Shown here: positions 34,930-45,069 of the stretch, one piece after another
Layout: each line of letters starts with the position of its first letter
Position numbering within the stretch: position 1 is the first letter of the stretch
Assembly: GCA_938036875.1 (NCBI GenBank)
Contig: CALHVX010000017.1
Location: 124,001-188,000 of the forward strand
Direction of reading: 5' to 3'
Length of the DNA stretch: 64,000 bases
Source: an uncultured Pseudomonadales bacterium
Lineage (GTDB): Bacteria > Pseudomonadota > Gammaproteobacteria > Pseudomonadales > Azotimanducaceae
Notes under the pieces: generated by a model
Told to the model about the DNA's origin: nothing
The model's database searches: none
The model's input: the letters and a program-made list of their open reading frames with translations, nothing else
Position numbers and translations under genes: made by a program

Positions 34930-35634
34930 TCACTGCGGCGAACCCGGTGTATTCGATTTGCCGCGGCTATGAGCAGCACGATGTAAAATGCTGATGAACT
35001 CATCGCTAAAGGCTTCGTAACGTTTCATCAGCACCTCAACTCGAGCGGAGAAGCGGTTGTAGCCAATGACCGCAGGAATAGCAGCAAATAGTCCCATGGC
35101 GGTAGCCACCAACGCCTCAGAGATACCGGGTGCAACAGACGCCAAGGTCGCTTGGGTCATATTAGCCAGGCCTCGGAACGAATTCATGATGCCCCAAACC
35201 GTACCAAACAAGCCTACGTACGGGCTGGTGGAACCGACGGTCGCCAAAAACGGCAAGGTTGCTTCCAAGCGCCCTTCTTCGCGGTTCAAGGTCACTCGCG
35301 TAGCCCGCTGCACCGCCTGCATGATAGCGTCTGCGTCTGCATTGGGCTGTTCCGCCATACGTGAATACTCTTTAAAACCAGCCACAAACATGGACTCGAT
35401 GCCGGTGAGATCGTCTTTGCCATCAAGCTCGTTGTAGAGGGCGCGCAAATCGATGCCGGACCAAAAATGGTCTTCAAATTCATCCACATTGCGGGCCACA
35501 CGATTGAGGAAGAACCAGCGCTGGAAAATCATCATCCAGGACACCACTGACGCCAACGCCAGCAACCCCATAACAACCTGCACCAACAGGCTGGCATTAA
35601 CCACTAGTTCCCAAACGGATAACTGTTCAGACAA
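34930..35634 (-). CDS. tolQ: Tol-Pal system protein TolQ
   Basis: TolQ is the ExbB/MotA-like stator subunit. It is 234 residues long with three membrane helices: near 13-37 (SLLVQVVMGLLALASVVSWMM), 135-160 (ATVGSTSPYVGLFGTVWGIM) and 170-195 (ISEALVATAMGLFAAIPAVIGY). All carry the family residues. It starts the tol genes here; the thioesterase gene ybgC that usually precedes it is absent. Confidence 0.97.
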   Translation of the reverse strand: MSEQLSVWELVVNASLLVQVVMGLLALASVVSWMMIFQRWFFLNRVARNVDEFEDHFWSGIDLRALYNELDGKDDLTGIESMFVAGFKEYSRMAEQPNADADAIMQAVQRATRVTLNREEGRLEATLPFLATVGSTSPYVGLFGTVWGIMNSFRGLANMTQATLASVAPGISEALVATAMGLFAAIPAVIGYNRFSARVEVLMKRYEAFSDEFISILHRAAHSRGKSNTPGSPQ

Positions 35635-35698
35635 GATAGCTCCTTAAAAAATTAAGCACGACCAAGCGCAATGGGAAAAGGACACAGGGCAACTATTG

Positions 35699-36760
35699 CT
35701 AGCTGCTAACGCCGTCCTGAAGAAGGTTGCTAGCAGTGGCTTGAGCGATGCTCGCAGGCGCCGCCAAGCCGAAGTGTGTGTAGGTTTTTAACGTCGCCAC
35801 TCGACCACGTGGTGTTCGCATTAAATAGCCCTGTTGAATGAGATAAGGTTCTAACACGTCTTCAATGGTGTCCTTTTCTTCACTAATGGCAGCGGCCAAC
35901 GAGTCGAGCCCAACCGGACCACCATCGAACTTTTCCATAATAGCGTTAAGCAACCGCCGATCCATAGTATCAAACCCGTGTGCATCCACGTGCAACATGT
36001 CCAAAGCCGCATCAGCAACTTGCGCTGTCACTACACCGTCAGCGCGCACTTCCGCATAATCTCGTACGCGCCGCAAGAGCCTATTGGCAATTCGTGGTGT
36101 TCCTCGAGAACGCTTGGCCACTTCTTGCGCACCAGCCTCATCTGCCTGCAAAGACAGCTTTTCTGCTGATCTGCGCACGATGTTGGTTAGCTCTTCGACC
36201 CTGTAAAACTCCAATCGTTGCACAATGCCAAAACGATCTCGCAGGGGTGAGGTCAACAAACCTGCGCGTGTGGTGGCACCAACCAGGGTGAACGGCGGTA
36301 GATCAAGCTTTAGCGAACGTGCCGCCGGGCCTTCGCCGATCAAAATGTCAATTTTGAAATCTTCTAAGGCTGGGTACAAAATTTCTTCGACCACCGGACT
36401 CAGCCGATGTATTTCGTCAATAAAGAGTACATCGTGAGCATCTAGGTTGGTTAGCAGCGCTGCTAAGTCACCCGGCCGCTCTAACACCGGACCCGAGGTA
36501 GATTTAAGCGTGGAGCCCATCTCATTGGCAATAATGTGTGCCAACGTGGTTTTACCTAATCCGGGCGGGCCAAAGATAAGGGTATGATCCAGGGCTTCAC
36601 CACGTCGCTTGGCCGCCTCCATAAAGATGCCAAGCTGCTCTTTCACCGCACTTTGGCCAACGTACTCAGACAAGCGTTGGGGACGCAGCGCTCGATCTAG
36701 CGTTATCTCCGACTCCGTGACTGGGCTTGCCGCGATTAAGCGATCGGGTTCAATGCTCAT
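35699..36760 (-). CDS. ruvB: Holliday junction branch migration helicase RuvB
   Basis: RuvB is the AAA+ motor that drives branch migration with RuvA. The 353-residue protein shows Walker [14 protein letters not shown], Walker [10 protein letters not shown], sensor 1 GATTRAG, arginine finger region SPLRDRFG and the winged-helix end with [17 protein letters not shown] 36760 overlaps the ruvA stop by one base (TAATG). It is slightly longer than E. coli RuvB (336). Confidence 0.98.
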   Translation of the reverse strand: MSIEPDRLIAASPVTESEITLDRALRPQRLSEYVGQSAVKEQLGIFMEAAKRRGEALDHTLIFGPPGLGKTTLAHIIANEMGSTLKSTSGPVLERPGDLAALLTNLDAHDVLFIDEIHRLSPVVEEILYPALEDFKIDILIGEGPAARSLKLDLPPFTLVGATTRAGLLTSPLRDRFGIVQRLEFYRVEELTNIVRRSAEKLSLQADEAGAQEVAKRSRGTPRIANRLLRRVRDYAEVRADGVVTAQVADAALDMLHVDAHGFDTMDRRLLNAIMEKFDGGPVGLDSLAAAISEEKDTIEDVLEPYLIQQGYLMRTPRGRVATLKTYTHFGLAAPASIAQATASNLLQDGVSS

Positions 36761-37434
36761 TAGCCTGCTTCCGATTGGCGATAGAAGTAGCGTAGGGCGA
36801 GGCGCACCAACTCTTCGGTATCTGCCTCAACCCCTTCAGGGGAGCCGCAGACCGATTCCAACACTGGCGCCACTTCGCTAGCTTTGTAGCCTAAGCCGAC
36901 CAAAGCGGTTAAGGCTTCACTTTGCGCCGCGCCAACGCTCACAACCACCGAGCTAGTGCCACCAGCAACGCCCGCCGTGGCTGCAGGAAACAGGGCTGCC
37001 AGCGATTCCATCTTATCTTTGAGCTCCATCAGCAGGCGTTCAGCGGTCTTACGCCCAACCCCAGAAATTTTGGTCAACGCAGAGATGTCTTTGCCTGCCA
37101 CCGCGCGCGCCAGCTCTGGCAAGCTCAGCGCCGACAAAACACTCAAAGCAAGCTTAGGACCAACGCTGTTGATGCGAATCAAGGCCCGAAACAGCTCTCG
37201 TTCGTTTTGCGAAGCGAAGCCGTACAGGAGCTGAGCATCTTCTCGCACCACCATGTGCGTATGCAGTGTCACTTCTGGGCCTGGCTCAGCAGCACTGGGC
37301 GCACCAGCAGACAAGGTGCCCAGAGAACTTAGCGCGGTTGTTGTGACTTCAACCTCATAGCCAACACCGCCCACATTGACGATGACAACTGAACCATTGA
37401 TGTCGACCAAGCGGCCGTTAAGTAGCGCGATCAT
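36760..37434 (-). CDS. ruvA: Holliday junction DNA helicase subunit RuvA
   Basis: RuvA binds four-way junctions as a tetramer. From ATG 37434 the protein begins [13 protein letters not shown], the standard RuvA start, followed by helix-hairpin-helix motifs ([32 protein letters not shown]) and the C-terminal RuvB-binding domain. It is 224 residues long (E. coli 203). The open frame to 37659 is an antisense-like read-through of ruvC. It overlaps ruvC by 17 bases. Confidence 0.97.
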   Translation of the reverse strand: MIALLNGRLVDINGSVVIVNVGGVGYEVEVTTTALSSLGTLSAGAPSAAEPGPEVTLHTHMVVREDAQLLYGFASQNERELFRALIRINSVGPKLALSVLSALSLPELARAVAGKDISALTKISGVGRKTAERLLMELKDKMESLAALFPAATAGVAGGTSSVVVSVGAAQSEALTALVGLGYKASEVAPVLESVCGSPEGVEADTEELVRLALRYFYRQSEAG

Positions 37435-37915
37435 AACCAACAGTATTGACGTGACAAATGGCAATCGCAAGCGCATCCGATGCATCTTCCGACGGCGCCG
37501 CAGGTAAGTTGAGCAACACCCGAACCATGTGTTGAACCTGAACCTTACTGGCTCCACCGGTGCCCACCACCACCTGTTTGACCCGACGCGCCGCGTACTC
37601 CGCAACGGGCAAGTCGTGGGCAACCGCCGCTGCAATGGCCACACCACGTGCTTGCCCAAGCTTTAACGCGGATTGCGGATTACGCGCCAGAAACACCTCT
37701 TCGATTGATAGCATCTGGGGCTCATATTGGACAATCAACTGGGTGACGCCTCGGTAAATTTCTGCGAGACGTTCAGGGAAGGCTTTGGCTTTAGGTTTGA
37801 CGCAGCCGCTAGCCACATAAATCGGCGGAGCGCTACGTTTGCTTTCCACACAATCCACCAAACCATAGCCCGTGATACGTGAGCCTGGATCAATACCAAG
37901 CACTCGAGTCGGCAC
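37418..37915 (-). CDS. ruvC: Holliday junction resolvase RuvC
   Basis: RuvC is the endonuclease that cuts Holliday junctions. The acidic catalytic residues are visible in [24 protein letters not shown] and [13 protein letters not shown], as in the E. coli Asp7/Glu66/Asp138/Asp141 set. The length of 165 is close to E. coli (173). It lies about 50 bases after yebC and overlaps ruvA. Confidence 0.97.
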   Translation of the reverse strand: MPTRVLGIDPGSRITGYGLVDCVESKRSAPPIYVASGCVKPKAKAFPERLAEIYRGVTQLIVQYEPQMLSIEEVFLARNPQSALKLGQARGVAIAAAVAHDLPVAEYAARRVKQVVVGTGGASKVQVQHMVRVLLNLPAAPSEDASDALAIAICHVNTVGYDRAT

Positions 37916-37967
37916 TAGCTAACCCAATAAAGTTGGATAGTGATAAAGATAGGAGCGGTTGTCTGGA

Positions 37968-38702
37968 TCAGACCACACCTACGGGGAACTCAGCATTGCT
38001 ATAGACGTTTTGCACGTCGTCTAGATCTTCAAGCACATCCACCAACTTCATAACGGTTTCGGCAGCATCAGCATCACAAGCGCTGGTTGTGCTCGGAAAC
38101 ATGCCAACCTCGGCGTTGTCTGGGGTTAAACCCTGCTCGGTTAACGCATCCACAACCTTGCCGAGCACCTCCCAAGGGGTGTAGATCGCTAAGGCACCAT
38201 CGTCTTCGGTGTCCATGTCTTCGGCGCCAGCCTCTAGCGCCACTTCCATAACCTGGTCTTCATCAACGCCTGGGGCAAAGTTAATCATACCCAGCTTGTT
38301 AAAGAGGTAGGCCACCGAGCCATCCGTACCCAAGTTACCGCCATACTTAGAAAAGGCATGCCTGACTTCAGCCACCGTACGATTGCGATTGTCGGTCATC
38401 ACTTCAACCAACACTGCCACGCCACCCGGGCCATAACCCTCGTAGGTCAGCTCTTCTACGTTGCTATCGTCACCGTCGCCGGCGCCACGCGCAACCGCAC
38501 GGTCAATGGTATCTCGGGGCATGTTGGCCCCAAGCGCTTTATCGATTGCAGCCCGCAACCGTGGATTATCGGCCGGCTCACCGCCACCCAACCGGGCTGC
38601 CACGGTGACCTCTCGAATAATTTTGGTCCACAGCTTGCCCCGCTTAGCATCTTGCGCCGCTTTGCGGTGTTTGATGTTGGCCCATTTACTGTGTCCTGCC
38701 AT
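37968..38702 (-). CDS. yebC: YebC/PmpR-type protein (TACO1 family)
   Basis: From ATG 38702 this 244-residue protein starts [21 protein letters not shown] and follows the YebC sequence throughout ([29 protein letters not shown]). Family members help translation through proline stretches or act as regulators. The 66-codon upstream extension runs into aspS and is rejected. Stop/start with aspS is TAATG. Its place between aspS and ruvC is standard. Confidence 0.96.
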   Translation of the reverse strand: MAGHSKWANIKHRKAAQDAKRGKLWTKIIREVTVAARLGGGEPADNPRLRAAIDKALGANMPRDTIDRAVARGAGDGDDSNVEELTYEGYGPGGVAVLVEVMTDNRNRTVAEVRHAFSKYGGNLGTDGSVAYLFNKLGMINFAPGVDEDQVMEVALEAGAEDMDTEDDGALAIYTPWEVLGKVVDALTEQGLTPDNAEVGMFPSTTSACDADAAETVMKLVDVLEDLDDVQNVYSNAEFPVGVV

Positions 38703-40468
38703 TACTTCGCTTCTCTCTCCAATGTACGGATATGTAGGTCGCGCAATTGATGGACATCCACCGGGCTTGGCGCCGCGGTCATTATACAGGCTGCGGTTTG
38801 CGTCTTGGGAAACGCAATCACATCGCGAATCGCCGCGGTCCCCGTCATCAGCATCACCAAACGGTCCAAACCCAGGGCTATGCCGCCATGGGGTGGACAA
38901 CCATAGGATAACGCATCCAGCAAGAAACCAAATTTAGACTGGGCCTCTTGCCCCATGTTGAGCGCCTGGAATACAGCATCCTGCATTTTGGGGTCGTGAA
39001 TTCGCAACGAGCCACCACCCAATTCATAACCATTGAGCACCACGTCGTAGGCTGCAGCGTAAGTGTTGATCGGGTCTGCAAGCAGCGCTTCAGGGGTTCC
39101 TTTGGGCTGCGTAAACGGATGGTGCATGGCTTTGAACCGGCCTTCTCGATCCGCCTCAAACATCGGCCAATCCACCACCCAACAAGGTGCCCAACCCGGC
39201 GCAAGCAGGTCAAGGTCACGTCCAAGCTCATTGCGAAGCGCACCCAATGCGTCGTTTACAACGTTGGCTTTATCCGCACCGAAGAACACTAGGTCACCAT
39301 CTTGTGCACCCACGCGCTCTAAGATTTGCTGAACGGCCGCTTCCGGCAAGAACTTAATAATGGGTGACTGCAAACCGGCCATGCCGTCTGCCAAGGTATT
39401 GACCTTTATGTACGCCAAGCCTTTAGCACCATAACGCCCTACAAACTCTGTGTAGCCATCAATCACCCGTCGGGACAAGCTGGCACCGCCGGTGGCCTTC
39501 AAGGCCACAACCCGACCCTGGGCATCTTTGGCCGGTCCGCTAAAGACTTTGAACTCAACGTCTTGCAACAAATCCGCTACGTCCACAAATTCCAGTGGGT
39601 TGCGTAGGTCTGGCTTGTCGCTACCAAAGCGCGCCATCGCATCATCAAAGGTCAAGATAGGGAAATCCGGCAGCTGCACATCCAGCACCGCACTAAACAC
39701 CTGCCGCATCAAGCCTTCGGTGAGCTGCATGATGTCTTCAGCACTAACAAAAGACGCTTCGATATCAATCTGGGTGAATTCTGGCTGCCGGTCGTGACGC
39801 AGGTCTTCATCCCGATAGCAGCGGGCGACCTGATAGTACTTCTCCAAGCCAGCCATCATCAGCAGTTGCTTAAAAACCTGGGGCGACTGGGGCAATGCAT
39901 AGAACTCACCCGGGTGGGTACGAGAGGGTACCAAGTAGTCGCGCGCACCCTCTGGAGTAGCCCGGGTCAAGGTTGGCGTTTCTACATCAACAAACTCGGC
40001 CTCTTCTAGGTAACGGCGGATATTGCTGGTAACGGCTGCGCGAATGCGCAGACGCTCTTGCATCTCGGGACGCCTGAGGTCCAAGTAGCGGTAGCGCAGG
40101 CGGACGTCTTCGCCTGCATCGGAAAACTCATCCAGCATAAAGGGTGGGGTCGCCGCTTGGTTAAGAACCTCAAGTTGGGTTCCTAGCACCTCAATCTCAC
40201 CGGTAGGCATCTCCGGATTGACCTTGCCGGCCTCGCGCGCCCGAACTTTGCCCGTGATCTTCAGGACAAACTCGCTGCGAACGGTCTCTGCCATGGCAAA
40301 GCTATCTTGGGTATCTGGATCAAACACCACCTGCACAATGCCTCGAACATCGCGCATATCCAAAAAAATGACGCCGCCATGGTCACGCCGACGGTGCACC
40401 CAACCACATAAGGTGACTTCTGAGCTGATATCGGCGGCGGTAAGTTGGCCACAGTAGTGACTGCGCAT
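38702..40468 (-). CDS. aspS: Aspartyl-tRNA synthetase
   Basis: AspRS charges tRNA-Asp. The 588-residue protein has the OB-fold anticodon domain ([10 protein letters not shown] start, [15 protein letters not shown]-like [13 protein letters not shown]) and class II motifs 2 ([19 protein letters not shown]) and 3 (GLDRLVMLM), with the bacterial insertion domain between. Length matches E. coli (590). Whether it also charges tRNA-Asn cannot be read without gatCAB or asnS in view. Confidence 0.98.
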   Translation of the reverse strand: MRSHYCGQLTAADISSEVTLCGWVHRRRDHGGVIFLDMRDVRGIVQVVFDPDTQDSFAMAETVRSEFVLKITGKVRAREAGKVNPEMPTGEIEVLGTQLEVLNQAATPPFMLDEFSDAGEDVRLRYRYLDLRRPEMQERLRIRAAVTSNIRRYLEEAEFVDVETPTLTRATPEGARDYLVPSRTHPGEFYALPQSPQVFKQLLMMAGLEKYYQVARCYRDEDLRHDRQPEFTQIDIEASFVSAEDIMQLTEGLMRQVFSAVLDVQLPDFPILTFDDAMARFGSDKPDLRNPLEFVDVADLLQDVEFKVFSGPAKDAQGRVVALKATGGASLSRRVIDGYTEFVGRYGAKGLAYIKVNTLADGMAGLQSPIIKFLPEAAVQQILERVGAQDGDLVFFGADKANVVNDALGALRNELGRDLDLLAPGWAPCWVVDWPMFEADREGRFKAMHHPFTQPKGTPEALLADPINTYAAAYDVVLNGYELGGGSLRIHDPKMQDAVFQALNMGQEAQSKFGFLLDALSYGCPPHGGIALGLDRLVMLMTGTAAIRDVIAFPKTQTAACIMTAAPSPVDVHQLRDLHIRTLEREAK

Positions 40469-40552
40469 GGTGTATCCCTATTGAGTTGGATCGAGTTGGA
40501 TCTGGTTATAGTTGGCTAGATGACGCAATCAACGCGACTTTTCCAGCTTGGG

Positions 40553-40882
40553 CTAATCGGAGCTGCTGGATTTAGCCGATTTTTCGCTTTTGCTGCTGGA
40601 TGAACTGCTGGAACCAGCGCTCGACGAAGCGCTCGAACTATCGGACTTCTTAGTCGATGAGGAGCTACCTTTGTCATCGCCGGAAACGTTCTTGCGCGCG
40701 CCACTTTTGAAGTCAGTTTCGTACCAACCCCCACCTTTGAGGCGAAAACCAGCCGCAGAGATCTTCTTAACCAGGCTTTCTTTGCTGCAATTTGGGCAGG
40801 TGGTTAAAACATCTTCACTGATTTTTTGTATGGTCTCGAACTCGTGTTCGCAATCCGTACATTGATATTCATAAATTGGCAT
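40553..40882 (-). CDS. FmdB-type zinc ribbon protein with Ser-rich tail
   Basis: The N-terminal 40 residues are a zinc ribbon: MPIYEYQCTDCEHEFE plus CPNC, the FmdB/CxxC regulatory family. After the conserved FRLKGGGWYETDF the last 45 residues are almost only Ser, Lys and Asp, a disordered tail. At 109 residues it sits upstream of aspS as in pseudomonads. GAGGGAAG precedes the ATG. Its function is unknown. Confidence 0.9.
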   Translation of the reverse strand: MPIYEYQCTDCEHEFETIQKISEDVLTTCPNCSKESLVKKISAAGFRLKGGGWYETDFKSGARKNVSGDDKGSSSSTKKSDSSSASSSAGSSSSSSSKSEKSAKSSSSD

Positions 40883-41415
40883 TGACTTCCCTCACCACCG
40901 ACTTGCTATGTCTTGTTGAACAGCCGCTATGTTAATTCAATCGGCTTGCTAGCAACCCCTACTTTAGCGGTCACCACCTGTTAACCCTAGCGAAAACCGC
41001 AATTTTTGCAGGGTTTCGCTGAAATTCTACAAAAAAAATTACGCCGTTAGTATGTTACTTCCCGGTTCAACTGCAAGCCTCAAGAAGCTGAATTTTCAGG
41101 TAAACCTCGGTTTCACGCGGCGCATGATCCTGGGGTAGCTGCGAAAAATCAATAAAAAACCTGTATTTCCTGTGTTTTTTGGTTGATCGGGCTATGTGAG
41201 TACGCTATAAAGCGCCGCAACGGGTTATGAAATTAATTTGCACTAGCAAATTTATTGGTAACTCACTGTGACTAGGGCAAACCCCAACGCCAACCCGGTT
41301 AGATATAGGTTGGTAGTTTGGTCCAAGATCTTTGGCTGGCAACAGCAATAGATCGTGCGACCAAGCTAACGTGCGGAATGACCTAGAAAACCTAATGATT
41401 GAAGGGATAACTTGA
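40883..41415. other. 533-base intergenic region between fmdB and the HU gene
   Basis: This is the longest gene-free stretch in the window. It holds the divergent promoter regions of fmdB-aspS (minus) and HU (plus). Visible items are an imperfect inverted repeat at 40989-41020 (AGCGAAAACC with inner GCAA/TTGC, then GGGTTTCGCT), an A8 run at 41031-41038, and the HU promoter at 41183-41211. A leader of about 200 bases follows. No convincing small ORF was found here; the minus-strand frame at 41205-41825 is mainly the shadow of HU. Confidence 0.6.
41183..41211 (+). promoter_or_regulatory. Sigma-70-type promoter of the HU gene
   Basis: TTGATC and TATAAA are separated by exactly 17 bases, four and five of six consensus positions. 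Transcription would start near 41218, giving a leader of about 200 bases before the HU ATG at 41416, which itself has GAAGGG upstream. Confidence 0.7.
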
Positions 41416-41835
41416 ATGCCAGCCAAAAAGAAAGCTCCTAAGCGTAAAGCCGCACCAAAGAAAAAAGCTGCTCGTAAAACGAAAGCAAAAGCAAAAGCTG
41501 CTGCTCCTGCGCGCAAAATCACGGCAATCCGCGACAAAATGACCAAAACCGCCATCCTGAACGAAATCTCTGAAAAGACAGAGCTTTCTCGTAAGCAGGT
41601 TGATGGCGTTTTGGGCGAGCTAGAGATCCTCATCGAACGCCACATCAAAAAAGGCGGCTGTGGTGAGTTCACTCTTCCTGGTTTGCTGAAAATTCGCTCT
41701 GTGAAGCGTCCAGCAACCAAGAAACGCATGGGTCGTAACCCAGCAACTGGCGAAGAGATTGTGATTGGGCCAAAGCCGGCTTCAATTCGCGCTCGGGTAA
41801 CCGCGTTGAAGAAACTGAAGGACATGGTTGGTTAA
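41416..41835 (+). CDS. HU-family DNA-binding protein with Lys/Ala-rich N-terminal tail
   Basis: This 139-residue protein has a HU fold at residues about 40-137: MTKTAILNEISEKTELSRKQV, GCGEFTLPGLLKI and the DNA-bending arm GRNPATGEEI. The preceding 37 residues are nearly all Lys, Ala, Pro and Arg (KKKAPKRKAAPKKKAARK), resembling histone H1 tails, and should contact DNA non-specifically. Ordinary HU has about 90 residues. Codon use in the tail is A-rich. It is a single-gene unit with its own promoter and strong terminator, so it is probably abundant. Confidence 0.93.
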   Translation: MPAKKKAPKRKAAPKKKAARKTKAKAKAAAPARKITAIRDKMTKTAILNEISEKTELSRKQVDGVLGELEILIERHIKKGGCGEFTLPGLLKIRSVKRPATKKRMGRNPATGEEIVIGPKPASIRARVTALKKLKDMVG

Positions 41836-41855
41836 ACCCAACCCCTTTGGGATCG

Positions 41856-41893
41856 AAAAGGCCGCTGGTTATCACCAAGCGGCCTTTTTTTTT
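41856..41893 (+). terminator. Intrinsic terminator of the HU gene
   Basis: A perfect 11-bp stem (AAAAGGCCGCT at 41856-41866 with AGCGGCCTTTT at 41878-41888) encloses an 11-base loop and runs into a T-tract ending at 41893. It is the clearest rho-independent terminator in the window, 20 bases after the HU stop. Confidence 0.93.
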
Positions 41894-42047
41894 GCTTTAA
41901 ACAACGGCTCAAACAAAGATTTCTATGCGTTTTTCCCTGCAAACACCGTCTATTGGTGCTTGCTACTGGCTCTTGGGTTAGCACCCCCGCAGGGTTCGCG
42001 CTAACCTTGCGTCTCCAGCACCGTTCATCACCAACATTAGGATCCAC

Positions 42048-43748
42048 ATGCGCCAAAGCCAACTCCTCATTCCTACGCAAAAAGAGACCCCCGCGGATGC
42101 TGATGTCGCGAGCCATCAGCTTATGCTCAGAGCCGGGATGCTGCGTCAGGTCGCTGCCGGGGTCTACACTTGGCTGCCTTTGGGGCTGCGGGTTATCCGC
42201 AAGGTAGAGGCGATCATTCGCGAAGAGCTCACCCGCAGCGGTGCTCAAGAAGTATTGATGCCCGTGGTGCAGCCCGCTGAGCTTTGGCAAGAGTCGGGTC
42301 GCTGGGACAAAATGGGGCCTGAGATGTTACGTATGCAAGATCGCCATTCGCGCGACTTCTGCCTCGCTCCAACCCACGAAGAAGTGGTGACCGAACTCTT
42401 CCGGCGCGAGATACAGAGTTATAAGCAGCTGCCGGTTAACTTTTTTCAGATTCAAACCAAGTTTCGAGACGAGATCCGCCCTCGTTTTGGCGTGATGCGC
42501 GCCCGGGAGTTCACTATGAAAGATGGCTACTCATTTCATGCAGACGAAGCCTCCTTTCAAGAAACCTACACCAAGATGTTCGACTGCTATCACCGCATAT
42601 TGGGGCGCATGCAGCTAGATTTCAGGGCCGTGGAAGCTGACAGCGGCAACATTGGCGGCGCTATGTCTCACGAGTTCCACGTGCTGGCTGACTCAGGTGA
42701 AGATACCATCGTGTATGCCACCGACGGAGATTATGCCGCCAACCTAGAGCGTGCGGTTGCCGCAGCACCCGGCGCACCAACAGCCGCTACCGAGAAGCTC
42801 ACCAAGGTCCCCACGCCTAACTCGAAAACTATAGACGCAGTTGCAGAGCGCCTGGGCGTTAGCGCCGAACAATGCTTGAAAACCCTGATCGTTGAGGGTG
42901 ATGAAGGATTGGTGGCGCTGGTTTTACGCGGCGACCATCAGCTGAACGAGATCAAAGCGGGCAACATCGACGGCGTGACCGCCCCCCTGCGTATGGCTAA
43001 AGAGGCCGATATCGTCAAGGCCACAGGCGCGCATCTAGGCTCCATCGGTCCTGTGAACCTAGATCTCCCCATTTATGTGGATAGCGCAGCGGCCGCTGTG
43101 GCGGATTTTATTTGCGGCGCCAACGAAGACGATCACCACTTCACCGGCGCAAACTGGCAGCGTGACGCGCAAGCGAAGGCGGTTGTGGATCTACGTAATG
43201 TAGAGCCAGGCGATGCGGCGCCAGACGGCCAAGGCCAGCTCGAGTTCTTACGCGGCATTGAGGTGGGGCACATATTCCAACTTGGCACCGTCTACTCTGA
43301 GCCTATGCAAGCTGAGGTGCTCGGGGCCGATGGGGTTGGCGTTGCGCCCATCATGGGTTGCTATGGCATGGGTGTGACCCGATTGGTTGCCGCCATTATT
43401 GAGCAAAATCATGATGAGCTCGGCATACATTGGCCCACACCTGTTGCACCCTTCACCTTACATTTGCTGGCGCTGAACTACAGCAAGTCCGAAGCGGTGC
43501 AAGCGGCGGCGGATCGTCTTTACGAGCAAGCCCTGGCCCTCAACATCGACGTTTTGTTTGACGAGCGCGATAATCGGCCCGGGGCGAAGTTCGCTGATGC
43601 CGACCTGATTGGTATTCCGTACCGCATTGTTGTGGGCGAGCGCGGTTTAAAAGAAGGCAACGTGGAGTACAAGAGTCGTGGTGATGCCAAAGCTGAAAAC
43701 CAACCGCTGGACGGCGTGCTAGACCATGTTTTGGCACAGCTGGGCTAA
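42048..43748 (+). CDS. proS: Prolyl-tRNA synthetase (bacterial, with editing domain)
   Basis: ProRS charges tRNA-Pro. The 566-residue protein is the long bacterial form: class II motif 1-2 region (RDEIRPRFGVMRAREFTMKDGYSFH), an inserted editing domain at about residues 225-385 that hydrolyses mischarged Ala-tRNA, motif 3 (GCYGMGVTRLVAAI) and an anticodon-binding C-terminus. E. coli has 572. AGGAT lies upstream of the ATG. It follows the HU terminator, so it has its own promoter. Confidence 0.97.
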   Translation: MRQSQLLIPTQKETPADADVASHQLMLRAGMLRQVAAGVYTWLPLGLRVIRKVEAIIREELTRSGAQEVLMPVVQPAELWQESGRWDKMGPEMLRMQDRHSRDFCLAPTHEEVVTELFRREIQSYKQLPVNFFQIQTKFRDEIRPRFGVMRAREFTMKDGYSFHADEASFQETYTKMFDCYHRILGRMQLDFRAVEADSGNIGGAMSHEFHVLADSGEDTIVYATDGDYAANLERAVAAAPGAPTAATEKLTKVPTPNSKTIDAVAERLGVSAEQCLKTLIVEGDEGLVALVLRGDHQLNEIKAGNIDGVTAPLRMAKEADIVKATGAHLGSIGPVNLDLPIYVDSAAAAVADFICGANEDDHHFTGANWQRDAQAKAVVDLRNVEPGDAAPDGQGQLEFLRGIEVGHIFQLGTVYSEPMQAEVLGADGVGVAPIMGCYGMGVTRLVAAIIEQNHDELGIHWPTPVAPFTLHLLALNYSKSEAVQAAADRLYEQALALNIDVLFDERDNRPGAKFADADLIGIPYRIVVGERGLKEGNVEYKSRGDAKAENQPLDGVLDHVLAQLG

Positions 43749-43755
43749 CCGGTTT

Positions 43756-44421
43756 ATGCCCAAGCCTGGGCTGAGGGCGCTCTTCCAACCCCTCGGCAAA
43801 GCTCTGTTAGTTATCCTGTTGCTATGTGGTGGCTTTGCCCACAGCAAACCACGCGACATCGACCCCGCGCTGCTGGATAAGTTAGTCGAACGCATGGCGG
43901 AACCCTACGAAGCCATTGACCGCTACGATGCGGAGGTCTGGCTGTTGGTATCGGATCAACGGCTAGGGCGCTACGTCAAAAACCCTCAGCAACGTCTAGG
44001 CATTTTGCAGGCGGTGTATCGCGAAGCCCTCCATCACAACCTAGATCCAGATTTGGTCTTAGCGCTGATTCAAATCGAAAGCCACTTTGACCGATTTGCC
44101 GTCTCTAGCGCTGGCGCGCAAGGGATGATGCAAATCATGCCTTTCTGGCGACTCGAAATTGGCCGACCACAAGATAACCTCACCGACCTAGCCACCAATA
44201 TTCGGTACGGCACCGCGATCCTCGCTCATTACTTAGAAGTGTCTAAGGATGACCTGGTTGATGCCCTAGGGCGCTACAACGGCAGCCGGGGTAAATTGAA
44301 GTATCCAGAGAAAGTGATCACAGCTTGGCGCAAACGCTGGCGCAACAAAAGCGCTGAAGACTTGCCACACCTAATGGCCTCCTGCGCTAACTATCCTTTG
44401 CGGGCTTGTCGCTACCTGTAG
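43756..44421 (+). CDS. Lytic transglycosylase with SLT domain
   Basis: The protein (221 residues from ATG 43756) has a signal or membrane-anchor segment (LGKALLVILLLCGGFAHS) and a Slt70-type domain with LALIQIESHFDRFAVSSAGAQG; the Glu of IES is the catalytic acid. MMQIMPF and AILAHYLE follow as in the family. It cleaves peptidoglycan to 1,6-anhydro products in the periplasm. It starts 7 bases after proS, and its 3' end overlaps the convergent TlpA-like gene by 35 bases. Confidence 0.93.
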   Translation: MPKPGLRALFQPLGKALLVILLLCGGFAHSKPRDIDPALLDKLVERMAEPYEAIDRYDAEVWLLVSDQRLGRYVKNPQQRLGILQAVYREALHHNLDPDLVLALIQIESHFDRFAVSSAGAQGMMQIMPFWRLEIGRPQDNLTDLATNIRYGTAILAHYLEVSKDDLVDALGRYNGSRGKLKYPEKVITAWRKRWRNKSAEDLPHLMASCANYPLRACRYL

Positions 44422-44908
44422 GCGGCAGCTCCGCCACGCCTTCGGCATCGGTTGCCCCACTGAGGCCCATGGCATCTAGCAGCGCAACCAATGTTTGGGG
44501 GCCTCGACGCACCTCAACCAACTCACCCGATGGGCTTACCAGCAAGGTGGTGGGCAAAATCGACGGTTGCTCAACCTCCCAACGGGGACCTGGATCGGCA
44601 CTAAGCACCGGAAACTCGATGGCCATGGTGGCAACAGACTTCGCTAGATTAGGCCCTTGCACACCATCAAAATTGACCCCAACAACACTGACACCCTCAA
44701 CATGGTGCAACTCATTGAGCTCAGGAATTTCAACGCGGCAGGGGGCACACCACTCGGCCCAGTAATTGACGACCAACCACTGACCTGACCAGCGGTCAAA
44801 GTCACCACGGCTACCATCAGCAAAGAGCAGCGGCGGCTCTTCGCAGCCACCAAGCAACAGCGTGCTTAGCAGCAGCCCCAACCGAACCTTTCCTAACCAT
44901 CGCTTCAT
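44387..44908 (-). CDS. TlpA-like thioredoxin-fold lipoprotein
   Basis: This 173-residue periplasmic thioredoxin-fold protein has the lipobox LLGGC (Cys22), then the active site WAEWCAPC in the NYWAEWCAPCRVEIPELN block and the cis-Pro region ILPTTLLVS. It is the TlpA/ResA-like family, a membrane-tethered disulphide reductant. Unlike the YbbN homologue in this window, it keeps both cysteines. It is convergent with the transglycosylase and divergent from arsC. Confidence 0.92.
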   Translation of the reverse strand: MKRWLGKVRLGLLLSTLLLGGCEEPPLLFADGSRGDFDRWSGQWLVVNYWAEWCAPCRVEIPELNELHHVEGVSVVGVNFDGVQGPNLAKSVATMAIEFPVLSADPGPRWEVEQPSILPTTLLVSPSGELVEVRRGPQTLVALLDAMGLSGATDAEGVAELPPTGSDKPAKDS

Positions 44909-45069
44909 CTATCTACCCGCCATATCAAACAATGAATTTCTTACGCCGTGGATTCTAGGGAAGCCGGCAGGAATTGGATACACTAGTTGCGTTATCCGCC
45001 TCCATTAAAGCAACAACAAAAAGACTAACAACGCTTCAGCCCGACAAGAACAACCCAATGAGGATAAAC

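Noticed and set aside
37435-37659. Upstream extension of ruvA by 75 codons
   Set aside because: It reads through ruvC in another frame; the canonical MIALLNGRL start is at 37434.
38703-38900. Upstream extension of yebC
   Set aside because: It overlaps aspS; MAGHSKW is the conserved start.
38461-38937. 158-residue plus-strand frame across the yebC/aspS junction
   Set aside because: Antisense to two conserved genes with a Ser/Arg/Pro-rich low-quality sequence.
41205-41825. 206-residue minus-strand frame opposite the HU gene
   Set aside because: It covers the HU coding region and promoter in antisense, has no family resemblance, and its hydrophobic/Arg-rich content follows from HU's Lys/Ala codons.
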